From positions 2,126,509 to 2,190,508 of the forward strand of contig QXEO01002102.1 of the NCBI GenBank assembly GCA_007115705.1: 64,000 bases of DNA, written 5' to 3'. The notes below the pieces were generated by a model. It made no database searches. It was given only the letters and a program-made list of their open reading frames with translations, and was not told the DNA's origin. Made by a program: the position numbers and the translations under genes. The DNA comes from Dactylis glomerata (taxonomy: Eukaryota > Streptophyta > Magnoliopsida > Poales > Poaceae). Below are positions 11,650 through 23,698 of the stretch, piece by piece (position 1 is the stretch's first letter; the number at the start of each line of letters is the position of its first letter).

Positions 11650-14110
11650 TTTTTAGCGTTTTTGACTTCAGCTTAGAAATTCTAGCTTGCAATGGCTAAA
11701 TTCGTCGTTGAAGGAAGAAAACTATGAGTTGTGTCCCATGGAGTTCTTTCTTGGTTGCATTCTTCAGCTCTTGGATACGAGCCAACAGTGGCTTGATTTC
11801 CTCAGCTTCTGTCTCCAACGGAAGGGCATCCCAGGATGTCAGCTTTGTCAGGCCTTTGGCAGGATCGAAAGGAGTCCATATTCTCCGGCTTCAGAAGATT
11901 TGTGGTCTTTGATGTAGAACCACTTCTGCCTCCAATTCTGAACCGATTCAGCCAACTCAAATTTCAGATATTGAGATTCTGATCGCACGGATACAATGGC
12001 ACCGCCGAGGTCATGAATTTCCTCCTTGGACATGTTGCGGCACAGACAAAACAGATGTTTCCAGAGGCCCCAATGAGGATTGATGAAATTAATATGCCCG
12101 AGAGGCAATAATAAAGTTGTTATTATATTATTCTGTGTTCATAATAGATGTTTATTTCTCATGTTAGAATTGTATTAATTGGAAACATTAATACTTGTGT
12201 GATTAATAAACTAAAAGGTTCCTAGTAAAGCCTCTATTTTATACTAGCTCGTTGATTAACTGATGATCAAGGTTTCCCTGATCATGAACATTGGATGTTG
12301 TTAATAACGGGGTCATATCATTAGAAGAATGATGTGATGAACACTCACACCCATAGTACAAATAGTAATACGATCAAGTCATCAAGTTTCATTGCTATAT
12401 CAAACTCATACGAAATAGTTCTAATCCTTAGACCATGAGATCATGTTAATCACTGATACCGGAAGAGTAATTTGATAATATCAAACGTCACACCGTAACA
12501 GGGTGATTATAAAGGTTGATTTGGGTATTCTGAAAGTGTTATAGTTGAGGCTCATGGATCAAGAGTGGAATTTGTCCGACCCGATGACGGGAAGATATTG
12601 TCTGGGCCCTTCTCGATGATATTGCATTGACATCGCTTGCAAGCATGTGACTAGGTCACGGGAATGCCTTAACACAGAACGAGTAAAGAGACTTGTCGGG
12701 AACAAGATCGAACTAGGTATGGTTGACACCAAATGATCGTATCTCGGACAAGTAATAATATCGCGAGATAAAAGGAATTAACTATGTTCGTTATTGGTTC
12801 ACACGATCACTAGTTCATCGTCGAGTAAGTGGGAGTCATCATGTATTTCTAGATCCCACTAATGATTATTGATCGGCGAGGAGTCTCAATCATGTCCATG
12901 TTATTCACAAACCGTAGGGTGACACACTTAAGGTTCGTCGTTGTTTTTGAGTGGATACGATACTCCGATCGAATTACAGGACAACATAAGGGTTGTTTCA
13001 GAAAAGCACCAAAATTGTTTTGGTATATGGAAATAACTCAAGGGGTATTTGTTAATGTTTGTTAATTGAGTGAATTAACAAATATTAAAGAAATAAAAAT
13101 GTTTTATTAATTCAATGAGTGTGAATTTTAATTAGCATGAATGTCATGCAAAATTAAATGGGGGGTTACTTCATGTTGATGAGGAGGTTACCACCATGAA
13201 GAGGCAAATGAAGAGTAGGAGAATTTCTCCTAGGGACTGGCGCACCCCCTTGGGGCTGCCCCTCCTCTCCTACCTATAAAAGGAGCCCTCTTCCCACTCT
13301 CCTCACACTCTTGATCCCACCCTCTCTCGCATAGTTGCTGCTCCACCTCCGTCTTAGCTTAGCGAAGATCTACCAGAATTGTAGTTTGTAGTTCATACAC
13401 TTGTAGAAGTGTGTGTCGAAGTGTCCGGCAGATCCCTTCTTCCACTAGCCCGCTGGACCGAGGGCGTGGAGGAGATGATGACAAGCCGTACGTGTGACCG
13501 AGTACGGAGGCGCCGCCGGTTGTGGTGCCTTGTACATGATCTTGAGATTGTCAAGTGAACGACTATGTCGACTACGCGTGTCTTTGTGAAGTCTTCATCG
13601 ACAATGTTTATGCGGGAACATAAACCCCGCTTCCGGTCTTTGAGGGTTAGTTAATCGTTGCTTCCATCAAGTAGATGATCTTGGCTAGTTTGTGTTCATG
13701 CGTAGGAATTTTTTTGGTTTCCCATGCTACGAACCCATCAATTGATGCCGAGGAAAGCTTCACACAGAGTGATGAAGCAAGCAATGTGCAAGATTGAATT
13801 TGGCATGAGCTGATGCAGCTGCACGCCGTAAACAAAAAGAAGCCCACGAAGAAATTCATGGGTAGAAAGAGAAAGACCCCAAAGAAGGAAAGCAAGAAAC
13901 ATCACCCGGTAGTCAAGCTGGAGGTGAGGGACGAACTCGGTGTTGGGGAAGATGACCTCCACAAAGGCCGCTAGAAAGCCCTCCTCCTTAGCCTTAGCCA
14001 GATCTGCATTCGTGAGAGTGGATGCGGTCTAGCCAATGACTTGTTTCCTCACGGATTTCTTCACCATTTGGTTGTGATGGGTGATCGTTTGACGAGCATG
14101 CAATGGCGAA
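11650..14110 (-). pseudogene. Putative gypsy-type transposon domain ORF, antisense
   Basis: The minus-strand frame begins near 14110 and is split by a solo LTR at about 12091-13738. The first part (13962-13744) contains PNTEFVPHLQLDYRVMFLAF and LHIACFITLCEAFLGIN. The second (12090-11848) continues with NPHWGLWKHLF and ESVQNWRQKWFYIKD. After a frameshift, ETEAEEIKPLLARIQELKNA follows to about 11695. This matches the grass 'putative gypsy type transposon' domain (PF04195 as I recall it). A stop codon near the N-terminus and the frameshift make it a pseudogene. A TATA-like box lies upstream near 14218. It runs antisense to the plus-strand LTR at 15181-15537, as the extra ORFs of Tat-type elements can. 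Confidence 0.6.
12091..13738 (+). mobile_element. Copia-like solo LTR
   Basis: A block of about 1.65 kb begins near atgcccgagaggcaataata and ends ggtttcccatgctacgaacc, which I recall as start and end signatures of a Triticeae copia LTR type. It has a promoter-like cctataaaaggagcc near 13272. Flanking 5-mers aaatt (12086-12090) and caatt (13739-13743) look like a target duplication with one change. The gag-like frame of the host sequence continues across the insertion. No internal region is present, which fits a solo LTR left by recombination. The exact ends are uncertain by a few bases. Confidence 0.65.
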
Positions 14111-15180
14111 GCGCTTGAAGCTGAAAAGAGAGCACGGGCGCAAGGAAGAAGAAGAAGTGGTGGCGGCGGAGGAGCAAAGATCTTGTAAACAGTAAAAATA
14201 AAAGGGTTTGCCCTTAAATAGCTTGCGTTGGAAGGAACATGGGCTGCGACGTGGCGTGAAAAGCGAAAGCGGCAAGCCCACTAACGGGAAAAAAATTAGA
14301 AAATTACCGTGCTACCCATGTGCGACGGTCAGCTTTCGGTCAAATCGATACAACGAGTTGTCACGTCATAACCATGGCATCATCATTTTGGCAAGAAGAA
14401 ATTGGAAATCAGCAGAGCAAGAAATATAAGTCGAATAAATATCTGAGCCTATACTCGAATACAAAAATCGACTATAGCCTCGGGGGCTACTCCCATCTGG
14501 AGCGCTGGTCACGATCCCGATGAAATTGCAAGCTCCGGCTCCTACGCAAGAGTAAAAATTGACTTCATCATCGATGGTAAACACCAGATAATAAACTCAC
14601 TTTTTACTCCCATCGGGAGTGATTTGTGACTAGTAGAATAAACAACTCAAAGATCTCGGGTATTGAAACAGTCAAACAAGGCTCTCGATAAAAATTGAAT
14701 TCTCAAGCCGCGTCTACCGCGATAACATGCTTGAATGCTGTGGTCACAAAGATCATGAAGGTAAGACCTCAGGATCCATCCTGGATGGCCTAGTATACGC
14801 ACACAAATGCGCTCTGCTATTCGTATCCACGATACGAAGAAAATCCCGGTGGACGCACTGGATACCCTAAGAAATACTGGAATTCATGCTTTTGATAAGT
14901 CCTAAATGCGGAACAAGCTAGATTACGCCAGATACCGAATTCGAGTCCAGGACTCGAGATTGAAGTAGGCAACAAATATTTGGTCAGGCAATTAACTGGT
15001 TTTCTGATCTGTTAGATGCACCAGGCTTGTTCGCCAAAATCCCCATGAAAAAGTTGAAGGTATGAAATATTGATAGAAGCTTAAAAACAAAGAAGTCAAA
15101 GATTAATCTAGTCGAAGAATACAAGTCAAAGATTTGAGATTCGACCCAAATCTATGATTCAGGTAGAATCTCGGGGGCTA
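14111..15180 (+). mobile_element. 3' internal region of a plus-strand gypsy element
   Basis: Non-coding on the plus strand. It holds the leader and TATA-like ctatttaaggg (minus, near 14218) of the antisense ORF, a first tcgggggctact block near 14480, and a polypurine-like tctcgggggcta directly before the LTR at 15181. The upstream gag-pol part of this element is not in the window. Confidence 0.5.
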
Positions 15181-15537
15181 TCGACAATGGTATGAATACC
15201 AAGGCCCACGATGTTGATACCCCTGAGGCCTGTTCGGGTAGTGGCACATGAGAGATAGGCCTAGTCATGGTCAAAGTACAGAGTTATGTTGTAAGCCGTT
15301 TGGTATGAACTAATTTGTATCGAACCCGACTGGATCCTCTAGACCTGGCCACCTATAAAGAGGGGCCAAGAGAGGCCGACCAAGAGACGAGATTGAACTA
15401 AGATTGCCTCTAAGTTTACTCTCAATACATGATATTCGCCTTGTTTGTTTGAAACCCTACCTTCGAGTTCATCTGGCGTCCTCTTCCCCCGATCCTAAGT
15501 TCTTCATCTAGGACAATTGCCGAGTTAACCCTCATCA
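15181..15537 (+). mobile_element. 3' LTR of plus-strand gypsy element
   Basis: A 357-bp LTR from tcgacaatggtatg to ttaaccctcatca, homologous to the LTRs at 2585-2919 and 6807-7160 but in the opposite orientation. The start has TC in place of TG. A TATA region, cctataaagaggggcc, lies near 15353. It borders the Mutator-like sequence at 15538. Confidence 0.7.
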
Positions 15538-15715
15538 TGCATATTGGGTAACTTTCACTTTATGCATGGATAACTTCTGGGTTATTTGCATGGTAACTAA
15601 CACATATTACATGTGGATCATTTTTTATGTTTTATGTTTATTGTGTGCATTTGATATGTTGTTTGTTTATTAATTATTTATTTTGTCTTTTTGTATTTGT
15701 TTTTTGGTTGGGCAG

Positions 15716-16525
15716 CTCTAATATTATGATCATAGAGCCAATGTGGGTAAATACCGGTGAACTTGCTAGTAGTTTTATGCCTGATGGAGAGCTATCAAAG
15801 ACTGTTTGTGACATTGGCATTTCTGTATTGCAAGATACTTGTCCTCCCAACAAATTTATTTTTCCATATCTTGTGACAAAGTATCTTATGGAGGGAAATT
15901 TCAAATCTACCCTTGTGCGGAAGTCTTTCAGAAGAGATGACAATATAAGCTTAGCCACAAAGATTTGGTATGTTATTGTCTATTCTTTTCTTCATTTTTT
16001 ATATTTTTAGAAGAGGATAATTTTAGTGCAGTAGGGTGGGTAACTAGTTATCAGTGGATGTGATAACTTTTTTGGCTTATGGGTGGGTTACTGTTTCTAG
16101 GTTGTTGTCAATAACCCTTTACATTGTTTTCTTTTTTGTAGCTCTCATTCTGAGATTAGTAGATACTTGGAACAATCGAGCAGCCTTTTGGGCACTGGTA
16201 CACGCTTTCGGTTAACATGGTTGCCAAAAGGTTCAAAATCCTTAATTCCCTTCATGGTCTAATGAATGAAGAAATGATCGAACATGCGAGTGAGCTAGTT
16301 GAAGCAATAAAGACAACATATCATGTGAACTATTTGGATTCCCATAGACAGATCAATGACTATGAGTTGATGTATGTTCTTGTCCCAAGGCAAACCACCG
16401 GGTTAGTTGGATTTTTCCTCTTTTCCTGATTATGCATCAGCTTTCTTATGTTTGCTATTTTTTGAGATTGGTCTTGTTTATCAACTTTCTTTTTTCCCCT
16501 TTTCAGCACTGATTGTGGCTTCTTC
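15716..16525 (+). pseudogene. Ulp1-like protease gene, 5' part
   Basis: Three exons can be seen. Exon one, 15716-15967, contains EPMWVNTGELASSFMPDG and is preceded by a polypyrimidine tract and cag. Exon two, 16142-16401, contains YHVNYLDSHRQINDYELMYV. Exon three starts at 16507 with T-D-C-G-F-F. The introns at 15968-16141 and 16402-16506 have GT and AG ends. The DCG tripeptide is the usual setting of the catalytic cysteine of Ulp1/C48 peptidases. I could not place the catalytic histidine with confidence. The gene is cut after DCGFF by element B and resumes at 33020. Ulp1-like domains in plant transposons are of unknown use and may not cleave SUMO. Confidence 0.65.
16521..16525 (+). repeat. 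Target-site duplication of element B (left)
   Basis: The 5-mer tcttc before the 5' LTR is repeated exactly at 33015-33019 after the 3' LTR. Confidence 0.9.
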
Positions 16526-16817
16526 TGATGAGGACATCCCTACTACACAGCCATCTCCACCTACTGTTGATGATCCTATTGTTGCTGATCAAGATAAGTC
16601 CAATGATGAGATTAGGATTGGACCAATTACTCGAGCCCGTGCTAAGTTGTTACAACAGCAGGTGAACTCACTCCTTGCTGAATCTGATATTTATTGTAAT
16701 GAGAATTTTATACTGCCTAAGTCTTTATTCATATGTATGATCAGGTTCATTGGAGAAGAAGGGGTTCGAGGGAGCGAGGAGATGCAACACATGGAGCACG
16801 ACGTGGTGATCAAGCAA

Positions 16818-16822
16818 GAGAG
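16818..16822 (+). repeat. Target-site duplication of element A (left)
   Basis: gagag here is repeated exactly at 25333-25337. The intact 3' LTR of B at 32355-32370 shows the uninterrupted target. Confidence 0.92.
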
Positions 16823-18456
16823 TGTTACGTCTCCAACGTATCTATAATTTTTGATGCTCCATGCTTGTTTTTACACTGTTTGCCTACTATTTCATTACAC
16901 TTCGTGGCACTTTTATGCATTTTCCAGAACTAACCTATTAACAAGTTGCCATAGTGCCAGTTCCCTATTTTCTGCTGTTTTTGTGTTTCAGAAGTGATAC
17001 ACAGGAAATATTCTCGGAATTGGACGAAACAAGTTCCTAAAGTCTTATTTTACCCGGAAGCTTCCAGAGATCCGAAGGAGAGAAGGAGAGGGGCCACCAG
17101 GGGCCCACACGCCTGGCTGGCGCGGCCAGCCCCTGGCCCGCGCCACCATGGTGTGAGGCCGCCTGGTCCCTTCTCTGACATCGCCCCTTCGCCTATAAAG
17201 ACCCCCCGACGGAAAAAACCTAAATACCCGATCACTTTTCCAGAACACATCGCGATCCGCCGCTGCCGTCGACCCGAAGATCGGGAGGGTCCAGAAGCTC
17301 TTCCCGGCACCCTGCCGGAGAGGGGAATCGCCACCGGAGGTCTTCTTCATCGCCATGCTTGCCTCCGAAGCGATGAGTAAGTAGTCTACCTTGGACTATG
17401 GGTCCATAGCAGTAGCTAGATGGTTGTCTTCTCCACCATGTGCTTCATGTTTAGATCTCATGAGCTGCCCTACATGATTGAGATCATTGTTATGTAATTC
17501 TACATGTTTGGTTTGTTGGGATCCGATGAATATTGGTGTTTATGATTGAGTTGTTGTACTGAATATTATCTTTTGTTATCTCTATGTTGTTTATGATCTT
17601 GCATGCTCTCCGTTGTTAGTAGCTATCTTGGCCGAGTAGTTGCTAGTGACTCCAAGAGGGGCTATTTATGCTCGATAGTGGGTTCATGCCTCTATTTAAC
17701 CTGGGGGAGTGACAGAAACCTCTAAGGTTGTAGATGTGTTGTTGCTACTAGGGAGAAAACAACATTCATATGCTCAAGGGCATATGCTTTGTTTACATTA
17801 CACACTTTGCTTAATGCAATTATCTGTTGTTCGCAACTTAATACTTGTGGACTTCTCGGATTGATTCACCACAAGTGGATTATTAGTCATAGATGTAGTT
17901 GGATGGCGGTCTATGTATTTTGTTGTAATGCCCAGAGTAAATCTCATAGTGATCTTCTTGACATATCACGTTTATCTTTATTCTATCAATTGCCCAACTG
18001 TAATTTGTTTACCCAGCATGTGTTATTTATCTTATGGAGAGACACCACTAGTGAACTGTGGACCCCGGTCCTATTTCCATCATATTGCTATCACCTGTTT
18101 ACTTTACTCGCACTGTTTACTTTACTTGCATACTTTTACTGTTTTCCACGCGATACACTCATAACCTTTGTTTCAAGCAAACCGGTGAGATTGACAACCT
18201 CATCGTAAGTTGGGAGCAAGGTACTTGGTTGTGTGTGTGCAGGTTCTGCGTTGCAGTTAGCAAGCAAAGCTTGGACGAGGCGCCATATATAAATTGTCCG
18301 AAGCTGTCGCAAACTAGCAAGCATCACCTTCAGTCGTTTGTCTCTCCTCTCCAAGAACGATAAACCTTGGTTTCTTAACTGAGGGAAAACCAGCTGCTAT
18401 ACTCATCACACCTTCCTCTTGGGGTTCCCAACGGGCTGGTCATTCACGATGCATCA
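16823..18456 (+). repeat. Element A 5' LTR
   Basis: The LTR promoter has a TATA box (ctataaag, 17193-17200) about 45 bp downstream of a GC-rich near-palindrome (ctggctggcgcggccag, around 17113-17129). Short open frames inside recur in all LTR copies of this family and carry no protein signature. Confidence 0.88.
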
Positions 18457-18467
18457 AGCTGTTTTTC

Positions 18468-18487
18468 TGGCGCCGTTGCTGGGGAGG
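18468..18487 (+). other. Element A primer-binding site
   Basis: tggcgccgttgctggggagg begins 11 bp after the LTR end. It resembles the complement of the 3' end of tRNA-Asp, with one change (gct for gcc) from the version in element D. Confidence 0.8.
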
Positions 18488-18650
18488 AAGTAGAAGACTT
18501 CTGCGAGGGGAGTTTTTCGCACGCACATCCTTTACTTTGTTATTGTTTTGCTTTACTTTATTTATTCTACCTGCATCGTTTTATATCAAAAACCCAAAAA
18601 ATTAGAATCCTTGGTAGTTGTTTTTACTTGTTTACTTTCGTTTTGCTGAA

Positions 18651-20768
18651 ATGGCCAATCCTGAAAACACCAAGTTGTGTGACTTCACTAGCACGAACAA
18701 TAGTGATTTTATCTGCACTCCTATTGCACCACCTGCTCCTGCTGCAAACTTTTATGAGATTAAGCCTGCTTTGTTGAACCTTGTTATGAAAGAGCAATTC
18801 TCTGGTGCTAGTACTGAAGATGCTGCAGCTCATCTCAACAATTTTGTTGAGTTATGTGAGATACAGAAATATAAGGATGTTGATAGTGATATTATTAAGC
18901 TCAAGTTGTTTCCTTTTTCTTTGAGAGGAAAAGCTAAAGATTGGTTGCTGTCTTTGACTAAGAATAGTATTGATTCATGGGCTAAGTGTAAGGATGCTTT
19001 TATTGGTAGATACTATCCTCCTGCTAAGATTATATCCTTGCGTAGCAATATTATGAAATTTGCTCAGTTTGATAATGAACATGTTGCTCAAGCTTGGGAA
19101 AGAATGAAATCTATGATAAAGAATTGCCCCACTCATGGACTGACTACTTGGATGATTATCCAAACTTTTTATGCAGGACTGAATTTTTCTTCAAGGAACC
19201 TACTTGATTCAGCTGCTGGAGGCACTTTTATGTCCCTTACCTTGGGCGCCGCAACAAAGTTACTCGACAACATGATGGTAAATTATTCCGAATGGCACAC
19301 CGAGAGAGCTCCACAAGGTAAGAAGGTAAATTCTGTTGAGGAAACCTCTTCCTTGAATGATAAGATTGATACAATTATGGCTATGCTTGCTAATGATAGG
19401 ACTCATGTTGATACTAATAATGTTCCTTTGGCCTCTCTGGTTGCTCAAGAAGAGCATGTTGATGTGAATTTCATTAGAAACAATAATTTTAACAACAATG
19501 CTTATAAGAACAATTTTGCTAGTAACAATTATAGGTCGTTTCCTTCTAATGGGGATAATAGCTATCTTGGTAGACCTAAAATGCCTAGTGAAGAAAGAAT
19601 TTTTGAACTTGAAAAGGCTACCAAGAATTTTATGCAGGCACAATATGAGCAGAACAGGGCTTTCACCAAGACTATGGAGGAGCAATCAGCTCTGTTGAGG
19701 ACTATTAGTCATCAACTTGAAAATTTAAACAAGGCTATTCCTGAATTGCAAGCTAAGGTTTCCAAAACTGAAACTAATATTTCATTATTGTCTAATGTGC
19801 AATCTTCTTTGGTTAATAGAATGTCCGGTAAGCCTGATCCTTTTGCTACCGCTAATGCTATTCAAGTTAGAATTGATGAAAATATTAGATTGTTAGCGGA
19901 ATTGCATGCCAGGTGGGAAAGAGAAGATGAGATGGCTAGAGAGATGAAGGTATATACCATTACTACCTCTAAAGATGTTGCTCCTAATGCTAGCAATCCT
20001 CTTACTTTGATTGGTGTAGAGAAAACTCCCACTCCTTGTGTTAAAAAGCCTAAAACTGCCAAAACTTTTTCTCAAAAGAGTGCTGAAATTTTTCGGAGTG
20101 TAGGAGATGATAGCTCTACTTCTTTTAATGATTTTGATGTTGATGGCTGCAATATATCTGAAGTTATTTTGTTCTTGCAAAAGCTTGCTTTGACTCCCAA
20201 TGCTAGTTCTTTAAATATTGCTTTTACTAAGCATATTACCAATGCTCTCATGAAAATTAGGGATGAAAAGTTGAAGCAAAAAGCCTCTGTTCCCAAGAAG
20301 TTAGAAGATGGTTGGGAACCCATCATTAATACGCATGCTAATGGTTTTGATTGCCATGCTTTATGTGATCTAGGTGCTAGTATTTCTATCATGCCTAGAA
20401 AAATTTATGACATGCTTGATTTACCACCGCTTGAAAAGTGTTATTTTGATGTTCCTATTGCTGATGTTGCTAAGAAGAAACCTTTGGTAAGGATTAATGA
20501 TGTTCTTATTGTGGTTAACAATAACCTTGTTCCTGTTGATTTTCTTGTTATGGACGTTGAATGCCATGCTTCATGTCCTATTATTTTGGGAAGACCCTTT
20601 CTCCGAACTGTAGGTGCCATCATTGATATGAGGGAAGGCACCATCAAATATCAATTTCCACTCAAGAAAGGTATGGAACACTTCCCTAGGAAAAGAAAGA
20701 AATTACTTTTTGACTCTATTCTTAGAGCAAATTATGAGCTTGATGCTTCATCACTTGATATTACTTGA
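18651..20768 (+). CDS. Gag-protease of element A
   Basis: The ATG at 18651 opens a 705-codon frame with no stop. It was chosen over an upstream in-frame extension because the element C homologue aligns from the same start. Residues about 50-215 form a retrotransposon gag domain (LKLFPFSLRGKAKDWLLSL, RSNIMKFAQFD, NCPTHGLTTWMII). An Asn-rich linker and a coiled-coil-like stretch (about 310-400) follow. The retropepsin core sits at about 570 (LCDLGASISIMP, with D-L-G-A at the active site) and 645 (PIILGRPFLRT). Gag would build the virus-like particle and the protease would process it. No zinc knuckle or polymerase follows. The open frame suggests recent activity or selection on Gag. Confidence 0.88.
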   Translation: MANPENTKLCDFTSTNNSDFICTPIAPPAPAANFYEIKPALLNLVMKEQFSGASTEDAAAHLNNFVELCEIQKYKDVDSDIIKLKLFPFSLRGKAKDWLLSLTKNSIDSWAKCKDAFIGRYYPPAKIISLRSNIMKFAQFDNEHVAQAWERMKSMIKNCPTHGLTTWMIIQTFYAGLNFSSRNLLDSAAGGTFMSLTLGAATKLLDNMMVNYSEWHTERAPQGKKVNSVEETSSLNDKIDTIMAMLANDRTHVDTNNVPLASLVAQEEHVDVNFIRNNNFNNNAYKNNFASNNYRSFPSNGDNSYLGRPKMPSEERIFELEKATKNFMQAQYEQNRAFTKTMEEQSALLRTISHQLENLNKAIPELQAKVSKTETNISLLSNVQSSLVNRMSGKPDPFATANAIQVRIDENIRLLAELHARWEREDEMAREMKVYTITTSKDVAPNASNPLTLIGVEKTPTPCVKKPKTAKTFSQKSAEIFRSVGDDSSTSFNDFDVDGCNISEVILFLQKLALTPNASSLNIAFTKHITNALMKIRDEKLKQKASVPKKLEDGWEPIINTHANGFDCHALCDLGASISIMPRKIYDMLDLPPLEKCYFDVPIADVAKKKPLVRINDVLIVVNNNLVPVDFLVMDVECHASCPIILGRPFLRTVGAIIDMREGTIKYQFPLKKGMEHFPRKRKKLLFDSILRANYELDASSLDIT

Positions 20769-23698
20769 TTCGCAATTTTCTGCGCCTAGCTCAAAGGCGT
20801 TAAAGAAAAGCACTCTTGGGAGATAACCCAATGTTTTTATTTTCAGTACTTTTTCTTTTATTTGAGTCTTGGAAGTCATTACTACTGTAATGACCGCTCC
20901 TTATCCTTTTTATTTTGTTTTTGTGCCAAGAGAAGCCTCTAATTCGAGTGAGGTAAAGATTTGGGGATGTTGCTGTCCTGAAACTGTTTTCGGTGCTGCA
21001 CCGTAAAAATTCGTATAAATTCTCTGTTTATCTTTTGGACCTGCAATTTCTTGTGCATATGCCCCAGGTTATATCCAAACTTTCGTTAGTTGAACACTTT
21101 TTTATTTGAGCAACAGAAAACCCCTCAAAAATTCGACCTTTGTCAGCTGTTCAGTTTTGACATATTTCTGCCAATATTTGTGTTTGCCACTTTATCGCTT
21201 TCTTTTGAGTTCTTTTGATCACGGAACTTTTGGGGAGGTTGCTACAGTAGTATTTGCTATATATGTGGTGGTTTTGAGTTGAAACCTGAAGCAAAAAGAG
21301 GTTGATTATATGCTATGTTACACTAATGTTGCTAATAGATTTGTGTTTAGTTTTGTATGAAGGAAGTTTTCAAGTGTAGGGATTGGAGAATGATGAGATG
21401 AGTTGAAGAATGGACAAAAGCTCAATCTTGGGGATGCCCATGCATCACCCCAAGAAATATCCAAGAAGTACAAGCGTCAAAGCTTGGGGATGCCCCCGAG
21501 GCACCCCCTCTTCATCGGCAAAAATCAGGTCACCTTTCAAGACACTATATTTTTATTGCTTCATGCACTATGTGTTTTTCTTGGAGCGTCAGTTGTTTTA
21601 GTTTTATTTGTTAGTTTGTTTTGTTTGCTGCAATAAATGGTTGGACCCCAAGAAATTTCTTTTGGAGGAGATGTACTCGTTTTCATTTGCCAAGAACGCT
21701 CTAGTTTTCACTCTTATCAAAAATTGAGTGTTCTTCTTTTTCTGCTACTGCTTTTGGTTTTCGTTTTCGCCTTGATTTGCGTTCAGACCTTGTCATATCT
21801 TTTCATCAAGGTGTATTTTTGCCTCTGATCTTTATTGGTTTTCATCAAAAGAGGTGTCTTTAAAAATTTCAAATGGTGTTGGAAAAGAGAAAAAGCTTTG
21901 TGCAAAATAGTGGTACAAGAAGGAGCTTGTGTAGACTGCGGCTTAGGCTTTTTCATGTCATGCTTGATGTCTTTTTGATAGTATGCTTAGTGGTTTTGCT
22001 GTAGCATGACTTCTCTCAAATAACTGAGATTGCTTAATGAGTCTTTGAAAAAATCATGCGTTGTTTTTATTGTATGGAACCATTATTTTGGTTTTCTCCT
22101 TGATGCTTTATTTGGGTTGACTTGGCGCATGCTCACACATGTTAGACTCTTACAAAGTCGCCAATAGCCTTCATGATCATTTAGTTTTTGACTTTTGATG
22201 CCATCTTATGCTTCTTTTAATGTCGATTTGTCGCTTTGCATGATTATGGCCATTATTGCTCTCTTAGTTGGTCGCTCCCAGTCTTTTACTAGCCCTCGCC
22301 TTGTACTGAGTATGAGCTCTACTCGTGCATCCAACTCCTAAAAGCCAAAGTTTTCCAAAGTGTCCACCATACATACCTACTAGCAATTTGCTATTCCAAG
22401 TAAATTTGACTTGCTTTTATTTTCTCTTCAAATTAAACTCTTACCAGTGTTATGCGAAATTCGGTCAGTAAAGCTCTCACGAACCGGAAGGCACACTTTA
22501 CTTTTTCCTGTTCTTAAAAATTTGACATTGTGGTCTCTTATGTTGAGTTGTTATGCTTGCAAGTTGTAAGTTGGAGACTAGCCCAGCCATGCTGTCATGG
22601 GCAAGCTTTCAACTTTGCACTTCTTATTTGAGTTGATATCGTGATCTTTTGTTCATGGATGCCCGCGGTGTGAAATGAATTGGGAATCTTGTGGGGATCA
22701 TGGAGTTTTTATATGTGTTAGGGAAACGCCGGGCCGCCAATCTAAGCCATGCATAATTCATGGTGGAAATTTGCAGCATACCCATGGTGAACATTCGACG
22801 ACGCATCTCACAATAAAAAGCTAAACAAAAGGCAAATAAAAGAGATGTCGAGGTGTTCATTGTCTGCTTGTCCTGTCATTTTGGTGTGGGCTTGTTCCAT
22901 GTCATCGGGCACGGAGGTACCCCATTGGCGGTTCTCAATGATATGCATATATTTACAATGACAAGAGCCTTGCTTGGGACTCTAAGTAAAGTAGCATGAG
23001 GTTTGGGTACTCGTATTCACGGGGCACGAGGTTTTCAACTTATGATTTGTCAAGCATATGCATCATAATTGTTCTCACATTAACTTTAACCATTCAAGAT
23101 GCTTATGATGGGGGCAATGAGAGCTCAAAGCCGGTAAGTACCATAATTTTTGAAGGTTATAAAACTTGCAATCACTGCTTCCCTCTGCGAAGGGCCTTTC
23201 TTCTACTTTTATGTTGAGTCACCACCTTCTATCTTTATGCACCATTAAGAGTGCATAGTTGTCATTCTTAGTGTAATATGCATTGTCCCAAAGTTCATTG
23301 ATCGATTCATATTGTTGGTTTCACTTGTTCTCAAATTATTTGTATCTAGTCGCCCTCTTATACTTGAAGGTGTCCTATGCATTTATGTTTTGCTCTCTTT
23401 GAAGGACAAGCTGAAAACCATTTGTATGTTTTTCCTTATGATTTGAACACACATTTGACTTTCATTGTTTCATTTTCATGATCTTTTGTTTGTGTTCTTT
23501 TGCATGTTTACAACATGGTTGCTAAGTTTTTTATTGTCAAGATTATATCTTCATGCCCATGTTTTAAGTTCTTATGATCCCAGCTCACAAATGCTTACAT
23601 ACATGATCAAGATTGTGTAGGTGCATGTCACCTCAAAAATTATTCTTTGTTATCACTTACCTACTCGAGGACGAGCAGGAGTTAAGCTTGGGGATGCT
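20769..23698 (+). other. Long 3' non-coding region of element A
   Basis: About 2.9 kb between the gag-protease stop and the 3' LTR, where pol and an env-like gene would lie in a complete Athila element. It contains no credible frame. It is well conserved with element C (39152-40419 plus 48068-49738). Two polypurine-like motifs, cttggggatgccc, occur inside at about 21428 and 21484, resembling the true tract aagcttggggatgct at the LTR border. Confidence 0.7.

Noticed and set aside
17045..17356. 103-codon Arg/Gly-rich minus-strand frame in LTR promoter regions (also near 23926 and 49960)
   Set aside because: Repeats with each LTR, overlaps the TATA box and leader, and has no recognisable domain.
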